This document shows positions 1 through 5,957 of a DNA stretch of 13,634 bases, in pieces. The stretch covers positions 1 to 13,634 of the forward strand of contig JAIRPA010000099.1 of the NCBI GenBank assembly GCA_031257235.1, read 5' to 3'. Source of the DNA: Burkholderiales bacterium (lineage in GTDB: Bacteria; Pseudomonadota; Gammaproteobacteria; Burkholderiales; Casimicrobiaceae). The notes below the pieces were generated by a model. It made no database searches and was not told where the DNA came from. It worked only from the letters and a program-made list of their open reading frames with translations. Position numbers and translations under genes: made by a program. Numbering within the stretch: position 1 is the first letter of the stretch; every line of letters begins with the position of its first letter.

Positions 1-210
1 GGAATCAGAGTGCCGTCATTTAAGCGCGCGTTTGCTTTAGCAAACGAAGTCGCAGAATCCACACGCAGCCTTTAGGCTGCGTCATTGCGGGCAGACCTGC
101 CGTAGGCAGGCAGACCCGCAATGACGAGTTAAAGGTAGCTTCTCCGTACAACTCGATACACCTCATTTGCGACAGTGTTTCTGATCCTTGACCTCTGATC
201 CCAGAAACCG
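1..210. repeat. Intergenic composite repeat block (copy A) with three hairpins
   Basis: No gene is supported in bases 1-315. The stretch holds three inverted repeats in a row. The first is 29-46 (CGTTTGC, loop TTTA, GCAAACG) and the second is 63-82 (ACGCAGCC, loop TTTA, GGCTGCGT). The third, 80-126, is a 12-bp outer stem starting CGTCATTGCGGG with a nested CCTGCC/GGCAGG stem inside. Bases 115-185 match 1260-1330 at 66 of 71 positions. A short degenerate run of CTGAT-type heptamers follows at about 179-204. The first ten bases (GGAATCAGAG) look like the edge of another heptamer array cut by the window start. Function is unknown; these resemble dispersed non-coding repeats. Confidence 0.75.
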
Positions 211-357
211 ACAAACTTGTTTAAGAATTTCTTAATATTCAGTCATTATATTGATTGCTCCCGATACTTACCCCCTTATTCACACGGACATCGGTATTTT
301 TCGGGCAACACTTAATTGAGTCTTCAAATACTGATTTTTTCAAGGATGAGCAATATA

Positions 358-1026
358 ATGAAATCGACGAAAACACTTTATTTTGGCGTATTGTTAGTGT
401 CCGTCGCCTTTTGGGCAATCACGGACACCCTTTTTATCGACAACTTTTCCTATTTCAACTTACGAGCGCCGATGGTGCAATTATCGGGCATCATCGCTAT
501 GGTCTCAATGACGGTCTCGATGGTATTGATCGCGCGATTTCGCTTTATTAACAATTTCCTCCCTCTGAAAACCGGTTATCAACTTCACCAATGGTTAGGC
601 ATCACCGCGCTTTTGTCTGCTCTGTTTCATTGGTATTGGGCGCAAGGAAGCAAATGGTTGGTTGACTTGGGCATCCTCCAAAAACCTGAGCGCGTCCGTC
701 ATGCGATAGACAGCAACACGCTTGAAGGTCTTTTTTTATCCGTGCGCGAGTTTGCGGAGCATATCGGCGAATGGGCATTTTATGTGACGGCGGTGTTGCT
801 CATCATCACGCTCGTCAAACGTATCCCGCGCAACATATTTAAACAAACCCACAAATGGTTGGCGGCGCTTTACTTGATCTTTGTGTTTCACTCAATCATA
901 TTGCTCAAGTTTTCGTATTGGCTCGAACCGATGGGACTTTTAATGATGTGCATCTTGATCTTAGGAACCCTCTCCGCCCTTCGGGTTATGAGGGAAAATA
1001 TCAAGGGAGCGCTCAACAAGAATTGA
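358..1026 (+). CDS. Ferric-reductase-like dihaem transmembrane protein lacking a flavin/NAD domain
   Basis: This is a predicted inner-membrane protein of 222 residues with about six hydrophobic segments. It resembles the membrane half of ferric reductase/NADPH-oxidase-like proteins (Ferric_reduct domain). Four histidines sit in the pattern expected for two stacked b haems: H77 and H91 in one helix (motif LHQWLG...FHW), and H165 and H178 in another (THKWLAALYLIFVFH). Homologues with this N-terminus, as I recall them, usually continue into FAD- and NAD-binding domains of some 200 residues. Here translation ends at TGA followed at once by TAA, just after the last helix. I chose the ATG at 358 because AAGGATGAG lies seven bases upstream; an ATG at 346 or a TTG at 316 would extend it by 4 or 14 residues but has no spaced Shine-Dalgarno site. 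The substrate is unknown. It could pass electrons across the membrane like MsrQ, or be a truncated reductase. Confidence 0.8.
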   Translation: MKSTKTLYFGVLLVSVAFWAITDTLFIDNFSYFNLRAPMVQLSGIIAMVSMTVSMVLIARFRFINNFLPLKTGYQLHQWLGITALLSALFHWYWAQGSKWLVDLGILQKPERVRHAIDSNTLEGLFLSVREFAEHIGEWAFYVTAVLLIITLVKRIPRNIFKQTHKWLAALYLIFVFHSIILLKFSYWLEPMGLLMMCILILGTLSALRVMRENIKGALNKN

Positions 1027-1030
1027 TAAG

Positions 1031-1054
1031 CGCCATTCGATGTGAGCAATGGCG
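1031..1054 (+). terminator. Weak hairpin just after the membrane-protein gene
   Basis: CGCCATT (1031-1037) pairs with AATGGCG (1048-1054) five bases after the stop codon. A G/T-rich but not U-only stretch follows, so it is at best a weak terminator for the upstream gene. Confidence 0.35.
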
Positions 1055-1153
1055 GGTTGTTGATTTGCGTTGATGTGTACAATACTCGTCCGATGTTGAG
1101 CCATCATCTCGCTTACCTAAAATAGCAATCACCGTGAAAGAACAAACCCTTAT

Positions 1154-1390
1154 AAACCCGGATTGGGTTTCGGGGTTCAGTAGGGGACGCCGGCATCAAG
1201 CGTCCCGAAAGGAAACATTGCAAAACCGGATTGCGGGTCTGCCTGCCGCAGGCGGTCTGCCCGCAATGACGAGTTAAAGGTAGCTTCTCCGTACAACTCG
1301 ATGCACCGCATTTGCGGCGGCGTTTCTGATTTCTGATTTCTGATTCCTGATCCCTGATCCCTGACCTCTGATTCCTGATCCCTGAATCAC
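1154..1390. repeat. Intergenic composite repeat block (copy B)
   Basis: The stretch 1027-1450 has no supportable gene. From 1154 it holds an AAACCC/GGGTTT hairpin (1154-1170) and a GGGACGC/GCGTCCC hairpin (1184-1206). It also has the module AAAACCGGATTGCGG (1222-1236), which recurs inverted near 12600-12615. A TCATTGCGG-type hairpin with nested GCCTGC/GCAGGC follows. The next section, 1260-1330, matches 115-185 at 66 of 71 positions. Bases 1300-1326 recur inverted at 12679-12705 with one mismatch. The block ends in the heptamer array. Confidence 0.75.
1324..1386. repeat. Tandem heptamer array, nine units of YYCTGAT
   Basis: Nine consecutive 7-bp units are readable: TTCTGAT three times, then TCCTGAT, CCCTGAT, CCCTGAC, CTCTGAT, TCCTGAT and CCCTGAA. 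Only the first two positions and the last base vary. The same unit occurs in reverse orientation (ATCAGRR) at 12552-12580 and 12651-12678. The unit length is not a multiple of three and the flanks are non-coding. The array ends about 20 bp before the candidate thi promoter. Confidence 0.85.
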
Positions 1391-1407
1391 TTTTTGCCGA
1401 ACACGGC

Positions 1408-1436
1408 TTGACGCCTCCCCGATTCGCCTGCACAAT
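1408..1436 (+). promoter_or_regulatory. Candidate sigma-70 promoter for thiMED
   Basis: TTGACG (1408-1413), a 17-bp spacer and CACAAT (1431-1436) give a 5/6 match at -35 and 4/6 at -10. Transcription would begin near 1443, a few bases before the riboswitch aptamer, which suits its position. This is an inference from spacing and consensus only. Confidence 0.5.
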
Positions 1437-1450
1437 ACGCTTCAACATTT

Positions 1451-1520
1451 TGACACGGGGTGCCTTTGGCTGAGAAATACCCGCATCACCTGATCCGGAT
1501 CATGCCGGCGTAGGGATGTC
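1451..1520 (+). ncRNA. TPP riboswitch aptamer (THI element)
   Basis: The conserved thi-box segments are all present and in order: GGGGTGCC, GGCTGAGAAATACCC, ACCTGATCCGGAT, and ATGCCGGCGTAGGGA. P1 forms from GACA (1452-1455) and TGTC (1517-1520). P3 is minimal, GCC-TTT-GGC at 1462-1470. This element binds thiamine pyrophosphate and normally lowers expression of the genes downstream when TPP is plentiful. It sits directly ahead of thiM, as expected. Confidence 0.95.
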
Positions 1521-1559
1521 GAAGCCAAAGCCTCGTCAACATTTTTGGAGGCTTTGATG
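1521..1559 (+). promoter_or_regulatory. thiM: Riboswitch expression platform sequestering the thiM Shine-Dalgarno site
   Basis: CAAAGCCTC (1526-1534) is perfectly complementary to GAGGCTTTG (1548-1556). That stem contains most of the GGAGG ribosome binding site (1547-1551) and runs up to the ATG at 1557. A competing pairing is also visible: AGCCAAAG (1523-1530) complements CTTTGGCT (1464-1471) inside the aptamer. Without TPP the second pairing would hold the anti-Shine-Dalgarno strand away. With TPP the aptamer folds, frees it, and translation is blocked. No U-run follows the stem, so control looks translational. The pairings are seen directly; the switching model is inferred. Confidence 0.8.
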
Positions 1560-2384
1560 TCGCAATTATTACCTACCCCAATACCCTTACCTCTGATTGC
1601 CAATGCTATAGCGGCCATGCGCGCACGCGCGCCTTTGGTGCATTGTTTGACCAATGAAGTTGTTCAAGACATTACTGCCAATGTGTTGTTGGCGGCAGGC
1701 GCGTCGCCCGCGATGGTCGTCAGCCGTCAAGAAGCCAAAGACTTTGCGGCAATCGCCGATGCACTTTTGATCAACGTCGGCACTTTGATTCCCAAGCGCG
1801 CCCATGCCATGCGTGACGCCGTACAAAGTGCCAATCGTGCGGGCAAACCCTGGGTGCTTGATCCTGTGGCCGTGGGCGCGTTGGCGTATCGAACACAGTT
1901 TTGTCGTGATCTCCTCAATGAACGCCCCGCCGCCATACGTGGCAACGCCTCTGAGATATTAGCATTGGCGGGCAATGCTTCTTTAGGGCGCGGTGTGGAT
2001 AGCGGCGACACCGCCGAACACGCTCTTCACGTTGCCAAAACTTTAGCCCAACAGGTTGGTTCCATTGTCTGCGTCACGGGACCCACCGATTACATCACCG
2101 ACGGCAACACCCTATGGACGGTGCCTTTTGGCAGTGCCATGATGACGCGCGTCACCGGCGTGGGCTGCGCCTTATCTGCCTTGGTGGCGGCGTTTTTATC
2201 CCTCAACACCATCCCCCCGATGGACGCGGCGGCAAGCGCGTGCGCGATGATGGCTCTTGCCGGGCAACATGCCGCCTCACAAACCCAAAAATTAAATGCC
2301 GGCATCGGCACTTTTCGTGTTCAACTCATCGACGCTTTGGATTTAATCCATAGCGACACGATCAAGGCGTGGAGTCATGAATAA
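1557..2384 (+). CDS. thiM: Hydroxyethylthiazole kinase
   Basis: This cytoplasmic enzyme phosphorylates 4-methyl-5-(2-hydroxyethyl)thiazole, salvaging the thiazole half of thiamine. At 275 residues it is close to the E. coli protein (262). It has the family's LVHCLTNEVVQDITAN region (27-42), LDPVAVGA (101-108), IRGNASEILALAG (127-139), and the catalytic cysteine C204 in GVGCALSA. I chose the ATG at 1557, five bases after GGAGG. A TTG at 1545 in the same frame would overlap that ribosome binding site. The gene overlaps thiE by eight bases, which suggests translational coupling, and it lies directly behind the TPP riboswitch. Confidence 0.95.
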   Translation: MSQLLPTPIPLPLIANAIAAMRARAPLVHCLTNEVVQDITANVLLAAGASPAMVVSRQEAKDFAAIADALLINVGTLIPKRAHAMRDAVQSANRAGKPWVLDPVAVGALAYRTQFCRDLLNERPAAIRGNASEILALAGNASLGRGVDSGDTAEHALHVAKTLAQQVGSIVCVTGPTDYITDGNTLWTVPFGSAMMTRVTGVGCALSALVAAFLSLNTIPPMDAAASACAMMALAGQHAASQTQKLNAGIGTFRVQLIDALDLIHSDTIKAWSHE

Positions 2385-3006
2385 CATCAACTTAAAATTA
2401 TATTTAGTGTTGGACCCTATTTTATGCGGCGGCATTGAAGGTATGGTCAAGACAGCGATGATTGCCGCAGAAAACGGCGTCACCGTCGTACAATTGCGCG
2501 CGGAATCCATGGATAAACGCATGTGGTTTGACGCCGCTATCGCACTCAAACGCGCGTTGGCTGACGTTAATGTTCCGCTCATCATCAACAATCATATTGA
2601 TGTTGCCCAAGCGGTTGACGCAGACGGCGTTCATGTCGGGCAACGCGATCTTCCGGTTGAGTCCACACGTCAAATCATCGGCAAAAATAAAATTTTAGGA
2701 TTGTCCGTATCTAATATCGACGAACTTCGCCGAGCCGATGGGGCTATGATTGATTATCTGGGGATCGGACCCGTCTTCCCCACCACGTCCAAAAAAAATG
2801 CCGCGCCCGCATTGGGTTTAGCACAATTAAAACAATTAACCTCCTTAAAACATTGTCCCGCCGTTGCCATCGGTGGCATCGGACACGCTCAAGCGCGCGA
2901 CGTTTTGTCTTGCGGCGTGGAAGGCATTGCGGTGGTCTCCGCCATTTGCGGGCAACCCGACGTTGCCGCCGCCACGCGTGCATTCATCAACGCACTTAAC
3001 GTTTAA
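2377..3006 (+). CDS. thiE: Thiamine-phosphate synthase
   Basis: ThiE joins HMP pyrophosphate to thiazole phosphate to give thiamine monophosphate, the step where the products of ThiD and ThiM meet. The protein has 209 residues, normal for the family, and forms a TIM barrel. Visible motifs are LYLVLDP (8-14), VVQLRAES (37-44), LIINNHIDVAQAVDADGVHVGQ (68-89, interrupted by no gaps), the GPVFPTTSKK loop (131-140) that handles the pyrophosphate, and AIGGIG (164-169). It starts inside the end of thiM and ends ten bases before thiD, so the three genes form one operon. It is the middle gene. Confidence 0.95.
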   Translation: MNNINLKLYLVLDPILCGGIEGMVKTAMIAAENGVTVVQLRAESMDKRMWFDAAIALKRALADVNVPLIINNHIDVAQAVDADGVHVGQRDLPVESTRQIIGKNKILGLSVSNIDELRRADGAMIDYLGIGPVFPTTSKKNAAPALGLAQLKQLTSLKHCPAVAIGGIGHAQARDVLSCGVEGIAVVSAICGQPDVAAATRAFINALNV

Positions 3007-3016
3007 AGGTAAAACA

Positions 3017-3823
3017 ATGATCCATAATGTATTGACCATCGCCGGCACCGACCCCACCGGAGGTGCCGGCATTCAAGCCGATTTAAAAACCTTTTCCGCC
3101 ATGGGGGTCTATGGAATGTCGGTGATCACGGCGTTGGTCGCGCAAAACACCCAAGGCGTACAACAGGTTTACCCCATTGATCCCGCGTTTATTCAAGCGC
3201 AGTGCGATTCCGTATTTTCCGATGTGCGCGTCGATAGCGTGAAGTGCGGCATGTTGGTGGACGCAGAGGTGATTCAAACCGTGCATCGCGCGCTTGTCGC
3301 GTACCGTCCCCAATATATAGTATTAGATACGGTGATGGTGGCCAAAAGCGGAGACGCCTTGTTAGCCGAAGACGCCGTTCGCGCCATGCGTGATTTAATG
3401 TTACCCCTTGCCGATTTAATCACGCCTAATTTGCCCGAAGCGGCAGCCTTGTTATCTTCCTCGGTGGCGAAAAGCGAAGATGAAATGCGCGATCAGGCTC
3501 ATGCCCTGCTTCAATTGGGCGCACGCGCGGTTTTCATCAAAGGCGGGCATTTGAATACGGCGGATGCCGCCGATTGGTTAGTCACCGACCATCAAGAAAC
3601 ACGGTTTGTTTCTCCACGAATCCCCACCCAAAACACGCACGGCACGGGCTGCACTTTGTCTGCCGCGTTGGCGGCATTAAGACCGCGCTTTGATACTTGG
3701 GATAAAACCGCGCGAGAAGCCAAAACATGGTTGACGGGCGCCATTGAACATTCGTCACTATTGACCGTCGGGCAGGGGCATGGACCGTTGCATCATTTTT
3801 ATGGGTCGCTCGCCCAAAAGTAA
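3017..3823 (+). CDS. thiD: Bifunctional hydroxymethylpyrimidine/phosphomethylpyrimidine kinase
   Basis: ThiD phosphorylates HMP and then HMP-P to the pyrophosphate used by ThiE. The 268-residue protein shows the ribokinase-fold motifs LTIAGTDPTGGAGIQADLKT (6-25), SVITALVAQNT (35-45), LDTVMVAKSGD (103-113), ITPNLPEA (135-142), KGGH (175-178) and the catalytic HGTGC anion hole (208-212). It strongly recalls the E. coli enzyme. I chose the ATG at 3017, preceded by AAAGG; an upstream extension in frame would overlap thiE and lacks homology. The last codons GCC CAA AAG TAA come from an 11-mer repeated elsewhere in the window. With thiM and thiE it allows thiamine to be made from salvaged precursors; no de novo genes (thiC, thiG) are in view. 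Confidence 0.95.
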   Translation: MIHNVLTIAGTDPTGGAGIQADLKTFSAMGVYGMSVITALVAQNTQGVQQVYPIDPAFIQAQCDSVFSDVRVDSVKCGMLVDAEVIQTVHRALVAYRPQYIVLDTVMVAKSGDALLAEDAVRAMRDLMLPLADLITPNLPEAAALLSSSVAKSEDEMRDQAHALLQLGARAVFIKGGHLNTADAADWLVTDHQETRFVSPRIPTQNTHGTGCTLSAALAALRPRFDTWDKTAREAKTWLTGAIEHSSLLTVGQGHGPLHHFYGSLAQK

Positions 3824-3867
3824 TAAAGGCGAAAAAAACGGATTGCGGATCAAGTTGAAAATAACGC

Positions 3868-3899
3868 AAAAAAGGATCAGGCTTTGCCTGTCCTTTTTT
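3868..3899. terminator. Bidirectional terminator between thiD and the cytochrome gene
   Basis: A-run, stem AAAAAAGGA(T)CAGGC, loop TTT, stem GCCTGTCCTTTTTT: 14 base pairs with one bulged T, flanked by A6 and T6, so it works on either strand. It lies between two convergent genes, thiD and the tetrahaem cytochrome. A 43-bp stretch containing it (3864-3906) is identical to 12729-12771. Just before it, 3839-3855 (CGGATTGCGGATCAAGT) also matches the inverted repeat block near 12600. Confidence 0.85.
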
Positions 3900-3910
3900 G
3901 GAAATTAACC

Positions 3911-3940
3911 CGCCCAAAAGTAGGTGTTCACTTTTGGGCG
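3911..3940. terminator. Perfect 11-bp hairpin downstream of the cytochrome gene
   Basis: CGCCCAAAAGT (3911-3921) and ACTTTTGGGCG (3930-3940) form a perfect stem with an 8-base loop, nine bases past the cytochrome stop on the minus strand. A run of eight C follows at 3943-3950. It may stabilise or end the minus-strand transcript together with the adjoining hairpin. The stem arm is a repeated 11-mer, also at 3811, 12824 and 12845. Confidence 0.6.
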
Positions 3941-3949
3941 AGCCCCCCC

Positions 3950-4288
3950 CTACGGCGTTTTTAAATTGAACTTGTGGCAATTGCTGCAAATCAACACCGA
4001 CTCACTGTGATTTTTGTGACACTCGGTGCACGTCACATCTCCCAAGTGATTAAAGTGCGGATTAGGCTCCACCTTCTCGGTGCGTTTTGCCATTGCGTCG
4101 TTGTTGCCGTGACAGCTCTCGCATTTTTCAAAAGGCACGGCTTTTGCCGGCGGGTTTTCTTTGTGACACTGCGCACACGTTACCCCTTTTTCAAGGTGCT
4201 TGCCCATCGGAATCGTCATGGGCGCGGCAAAGACCGACATCGACAACGCCGCAAAAAGGGTGACAAATACGATATATATGCTTTTCAT
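3950..4288 (-). CDS. Periplasmic tetrahaem cytochrome c, Fcc3 N-terminal-domain type
   Basis: This is a small secreted electron carrier of 112 residues. A Sec signal peptide (residues 1 to about 21, ending SVFA) precedes the mature domain. Four CxxCH haem sites are present: C38-H42, C56-H60, C87-H91 and C101-H105. Exactly four other histidines (H31, H78, H81, H94) could serve as distal ligands, giving four bis-histidine haems. The C-terminal half (CESCHG... CTECH... CSNCHKFN) closely resembles the N-terminal tetrahaem domain of Shewanella flavocytochrome c3. I chose the ATG at 4288, eight bases after AGGAG; a TTG seven codons upstream overlaps that site. It begins 27 bases after the flavoprotein stop, so the two are co-transcribed and the cytochrome probably feeds electrons to it. 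Confidence 0.9.
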   Translation of the reverse strand: MKSIYIVFVTLFAALSMSVFAAPMTIPMGKHLEKGVTCAQCHKENPPAKAVPFEKCESCHGNNDAMAKRTEKVEPNPHFNHLGDVTCTECHKNHSESVLICSNCHKFNLKTP

Positions 4289-4315
4289 AAGTATTCTCCT
4301 GTTCGTCAATCAGCT

Positions 4316-5815
4316 TCACGCTTTTTTGCTACGGGCAACCATTTCTTTTGCCGCCACACGTCCGAAAATCGTCGCGCCACCTAACTGACACCCGCCGATA
4401 TAATCGTTATAGAACAATCCGCCCGCCGCATTTCCCGCCGCGTACAAGCCCGGTATGGTTTGCTGTTCGGTGTTCACCACTTCCGCACGAACATTGATTT
4501 TAGGTCCGCCAAAGGTAGCCGTCATTCCCCCTTCAAACGGGAAAGCGTAGTAAGGCGCGGTCTCAACCGCATAAGGCGTTTTTAAGGTATTGGGCGGATT
4601 TAATTGAGCCGGCGCGTTATTCTTCAACGCATCGTTATACTCATTGACGGTTTTGATCAAGGCTTCGGCAGGAATGTCCGTCAACTTTGCCAACTCTTCC
4701 AAAGTCTCCGCCTGATAAAACGGAGAATTCAAGTGCGTGTATTTTTTAATCATCCCCGCCAATTGCGGATTCTTACTATTAGAATCGCAGATTTGAAACG
4801 CGCGATTTTCTTTCGTGACGCGCGGCAATGTTTTTGCCTTCGCCACATAAGTGGAGGCTTCGTCAATCACGCGCTGCCCTTGCATCGACACAATAATCCC
4901 GTAGCCCGCGTTCAAAATATCCGCAGGGTTCACGTGCGTTGCGGCAACGATGGGACCGCCATGAAACTGATCCATGTGCACCAACTGCGCGTAAAGCGGT
5001 TTGGTCAACGCGATGTTTTCGCCGGTCACGTAGGGCGACCCGCGCGTGGCAAGATTGGCCGCCCAACCGCCCATATACATCGTCAACATTTCACGATTGG
5101 CAGAAAAGCCGCCGCTGGCAATCAAAACGCCGCCTTTGGCGTTAAAGTCTTTTAAACCTTCAGGAGTTAAGGCGCGCACGCCGGTGACTTCCATCTTGAG
5201 GTTGGTTAAAAGTTCAACGGCTTTGGTGTGATAAAGCACGGGAATGCCGCGCGCTTTTGCCGCCGCCAATAGTTTTCTGATCAACATTCCGCCGCCGGTG
5301 ATGCCTTCGCCGTCGATGCGGTGAATGCGACCAAAACGAGGATACGGCGCTTTGATGATCTTTTTAAACTTCACCCCGATTTTGTCGACCAACCAATGAA
5401 AAGCCTCCGCACTGTTCTCGGCGTAAAAACGGGTTAATTCAGGATCGCCGCGCTGCAGAGAAACTTTCATCATGTCTTGATAGAATTGTTCCACGGAATC
5501 ATCGTCAATCCCCTGCTCTTTTTGCAGGCGCGTGCCGGTCACACACACCGAGCCCAATGCAAAGATGGCGTTGCCCGAAGGTCTTCCCATTTTTTCCAAA
5601 ACCACCGGCTTGCCGCCTTGATCGTGAACTTCAATCGCGCACGCAAGCCCTGCGCAACCCGCGCCGACAATCACTGCGTCGAACGTTTGCGCCTTCCCGA
5701 CTTTTTGAGTCGTTGCCGCCTCCGCCGATGACGGACGGCCCATCATTGCCACCGTCCCTGCGCCCACGGCTGCTAATCCGCTTTTTAATAGGCTTCTTCT
5801 GGTAAGCGTTCCCAT
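4316..5815 (-). CDS. Tat-exported FAD-dependent reductase, flavocytochrome c/KstD-like, substrate unknown
   Basis: This 499-residue protein carries a twin-arginine signal (TRRSLLKSG, 5-13; likely cleaved near AEA, 31-33), so it folds with FAD in the cytoplasm and acts in the periplasm. The FAD site GAGCAGLACAIE is at 51-62, and the C-terminal flavin motif IPGLYAAGNAAGG at 454-466. The fold matches the flavoprotein half of Shewanella Fcc3. By ungapped local alignment from memory, however, the Fcc3 fumarate residues H365, R402, H504 and R544 correspond to G287, Y323, A433 and Y472. The context IDEASTY and DYIGG resembles the tyrosines of 3-ketosteroid dehydrogenases and tricarballylate dehydrogenases. 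It is thus unlikely to reduce fumarate, despite lying next to the fumarate operon. A steroid-like, enone or other unsaturated substrate is possible but unproven. A good GGGAGAG site precedes the ATG. Confidence 0.85.
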   Translation of the reverse strand: MGTLTRRSLLKSGLAAVGAGTVAMMGRPSSAEAATTQKVGKAQTFDAVIVGAGCAGLACAIEVHDQGGKPVVLEKMGRPSGNAIFALGSVCVTGTRLQKEQGIDDDSVEQFYQDMMKVSLQRGDPELTRFYAENSAEAFHWLVDKIGVKFKKIIKAPYPRFGRIHRIDGEGITGGGMLIRKLLAAAKARGIPVLYHTKAVELLTNLKMEVTGVRALTPEGLKDFNAKGGVLIASGGFSANREMLTMYMGGWAANLATRGSPYVTGENIALTKPLYAQLVHMDQFHGGPIVAATHVNPADILNAGYGIIVSMQGQRVIDEASTYVAKAKTLPRVTKENRAFQICDSNSKNPQLAGMIKKYTHLNSPFYQAETLEELAKLTDIPAEALIKTVNEYNDALKNNAPAQLNPPNTLKTPYAVETAPYYAFPFEGGMTATFGGPKINVRAEVVNTEQQTIPGLYAAGNAAGGLFYNDYIGGCQLGGATIFGRVAAKEMVARSKKA

Positions 5816-5850
5816 GTGTCTCTCCCTTAATAAAAGAATAGTCGTCTGTG

Positions 5851-5862
5851 TGTTTTAAAACA
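5851..5862. promoter_or_regulatory. 12-bp palindrome upstream of the flavoprotein gene
   Basis: TGTTTTAAAACA is a perfect palindrome 36 bases upstream of the flavoprotein ATG, in the only room for that unit's promoter. It does not fit the FNR or CRP consensus, and no convincing -35/-10 pair was found. It may be an operator or chance AT-rich symmetry. Confidence 0.25.
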
Positions 5863-5910
5863 TCACAACCTTGCCGGTCAAAATTCACGCATCATCCTGA
5901 CCCGCCATGA

Positions 5911-5942
5911 AAAAAACGCGACGTTGTGGCGTCGCGTTTTTT
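5911..5942. terminator. Terminator of the frd-aspA-dcuA operon
   Basis: AAAAAACGCGACG and CGTCGCGTTTTTT form a perfect 13-bp stem with a 6-base loop, ending in T6 on either strand. It begins 16 bases after the dcuA stop on the minus strand. It separates that operon from the flavoprotein-cytochrome pair, which therefore probably has its own promoter at 5816-5910. Confidence 0.9.
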
Positions 5943-5957
5943 CAAAATGAGGAAATC

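Noticed and set aside
251..266. FNR site upstream of the ferric-reductase-like gene (TTGATTGCTCCCGATA)
   Set aside because: Only the first half-site matches; the second half is absent, and no correctly spaced promoter was found.
1324..1386. Possible CRISPR array
   Set aside because: The repeats are 7 bp, directly tandem and without spacers, and no cas genes are near.
1113..1448. Open frame on the minus strand with a repeated RNQRSGIRDQ-like peptide
   Set aside because: The peptide is the translation of the heptamer array and hairpin repeats, and the frame runs into the thi promoter and riboswitch leader. No ribosome binding site or homology is visible.
4316..5815. Annotation as a second fumarate reductase because of fold and neighbours
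   Set aside because: The two catalytic arginines and both substrate histidines are not conserved, so fold and proximity alone do not support fumarate as substrate.
5863..5880. FNR site (TTGACCGGCAAGG, minus strand) upstream of the flavoprotein gene
   Set aside because: Only one half-site resembles the consensus; the second half (AAGGT) does not match ATCAA.
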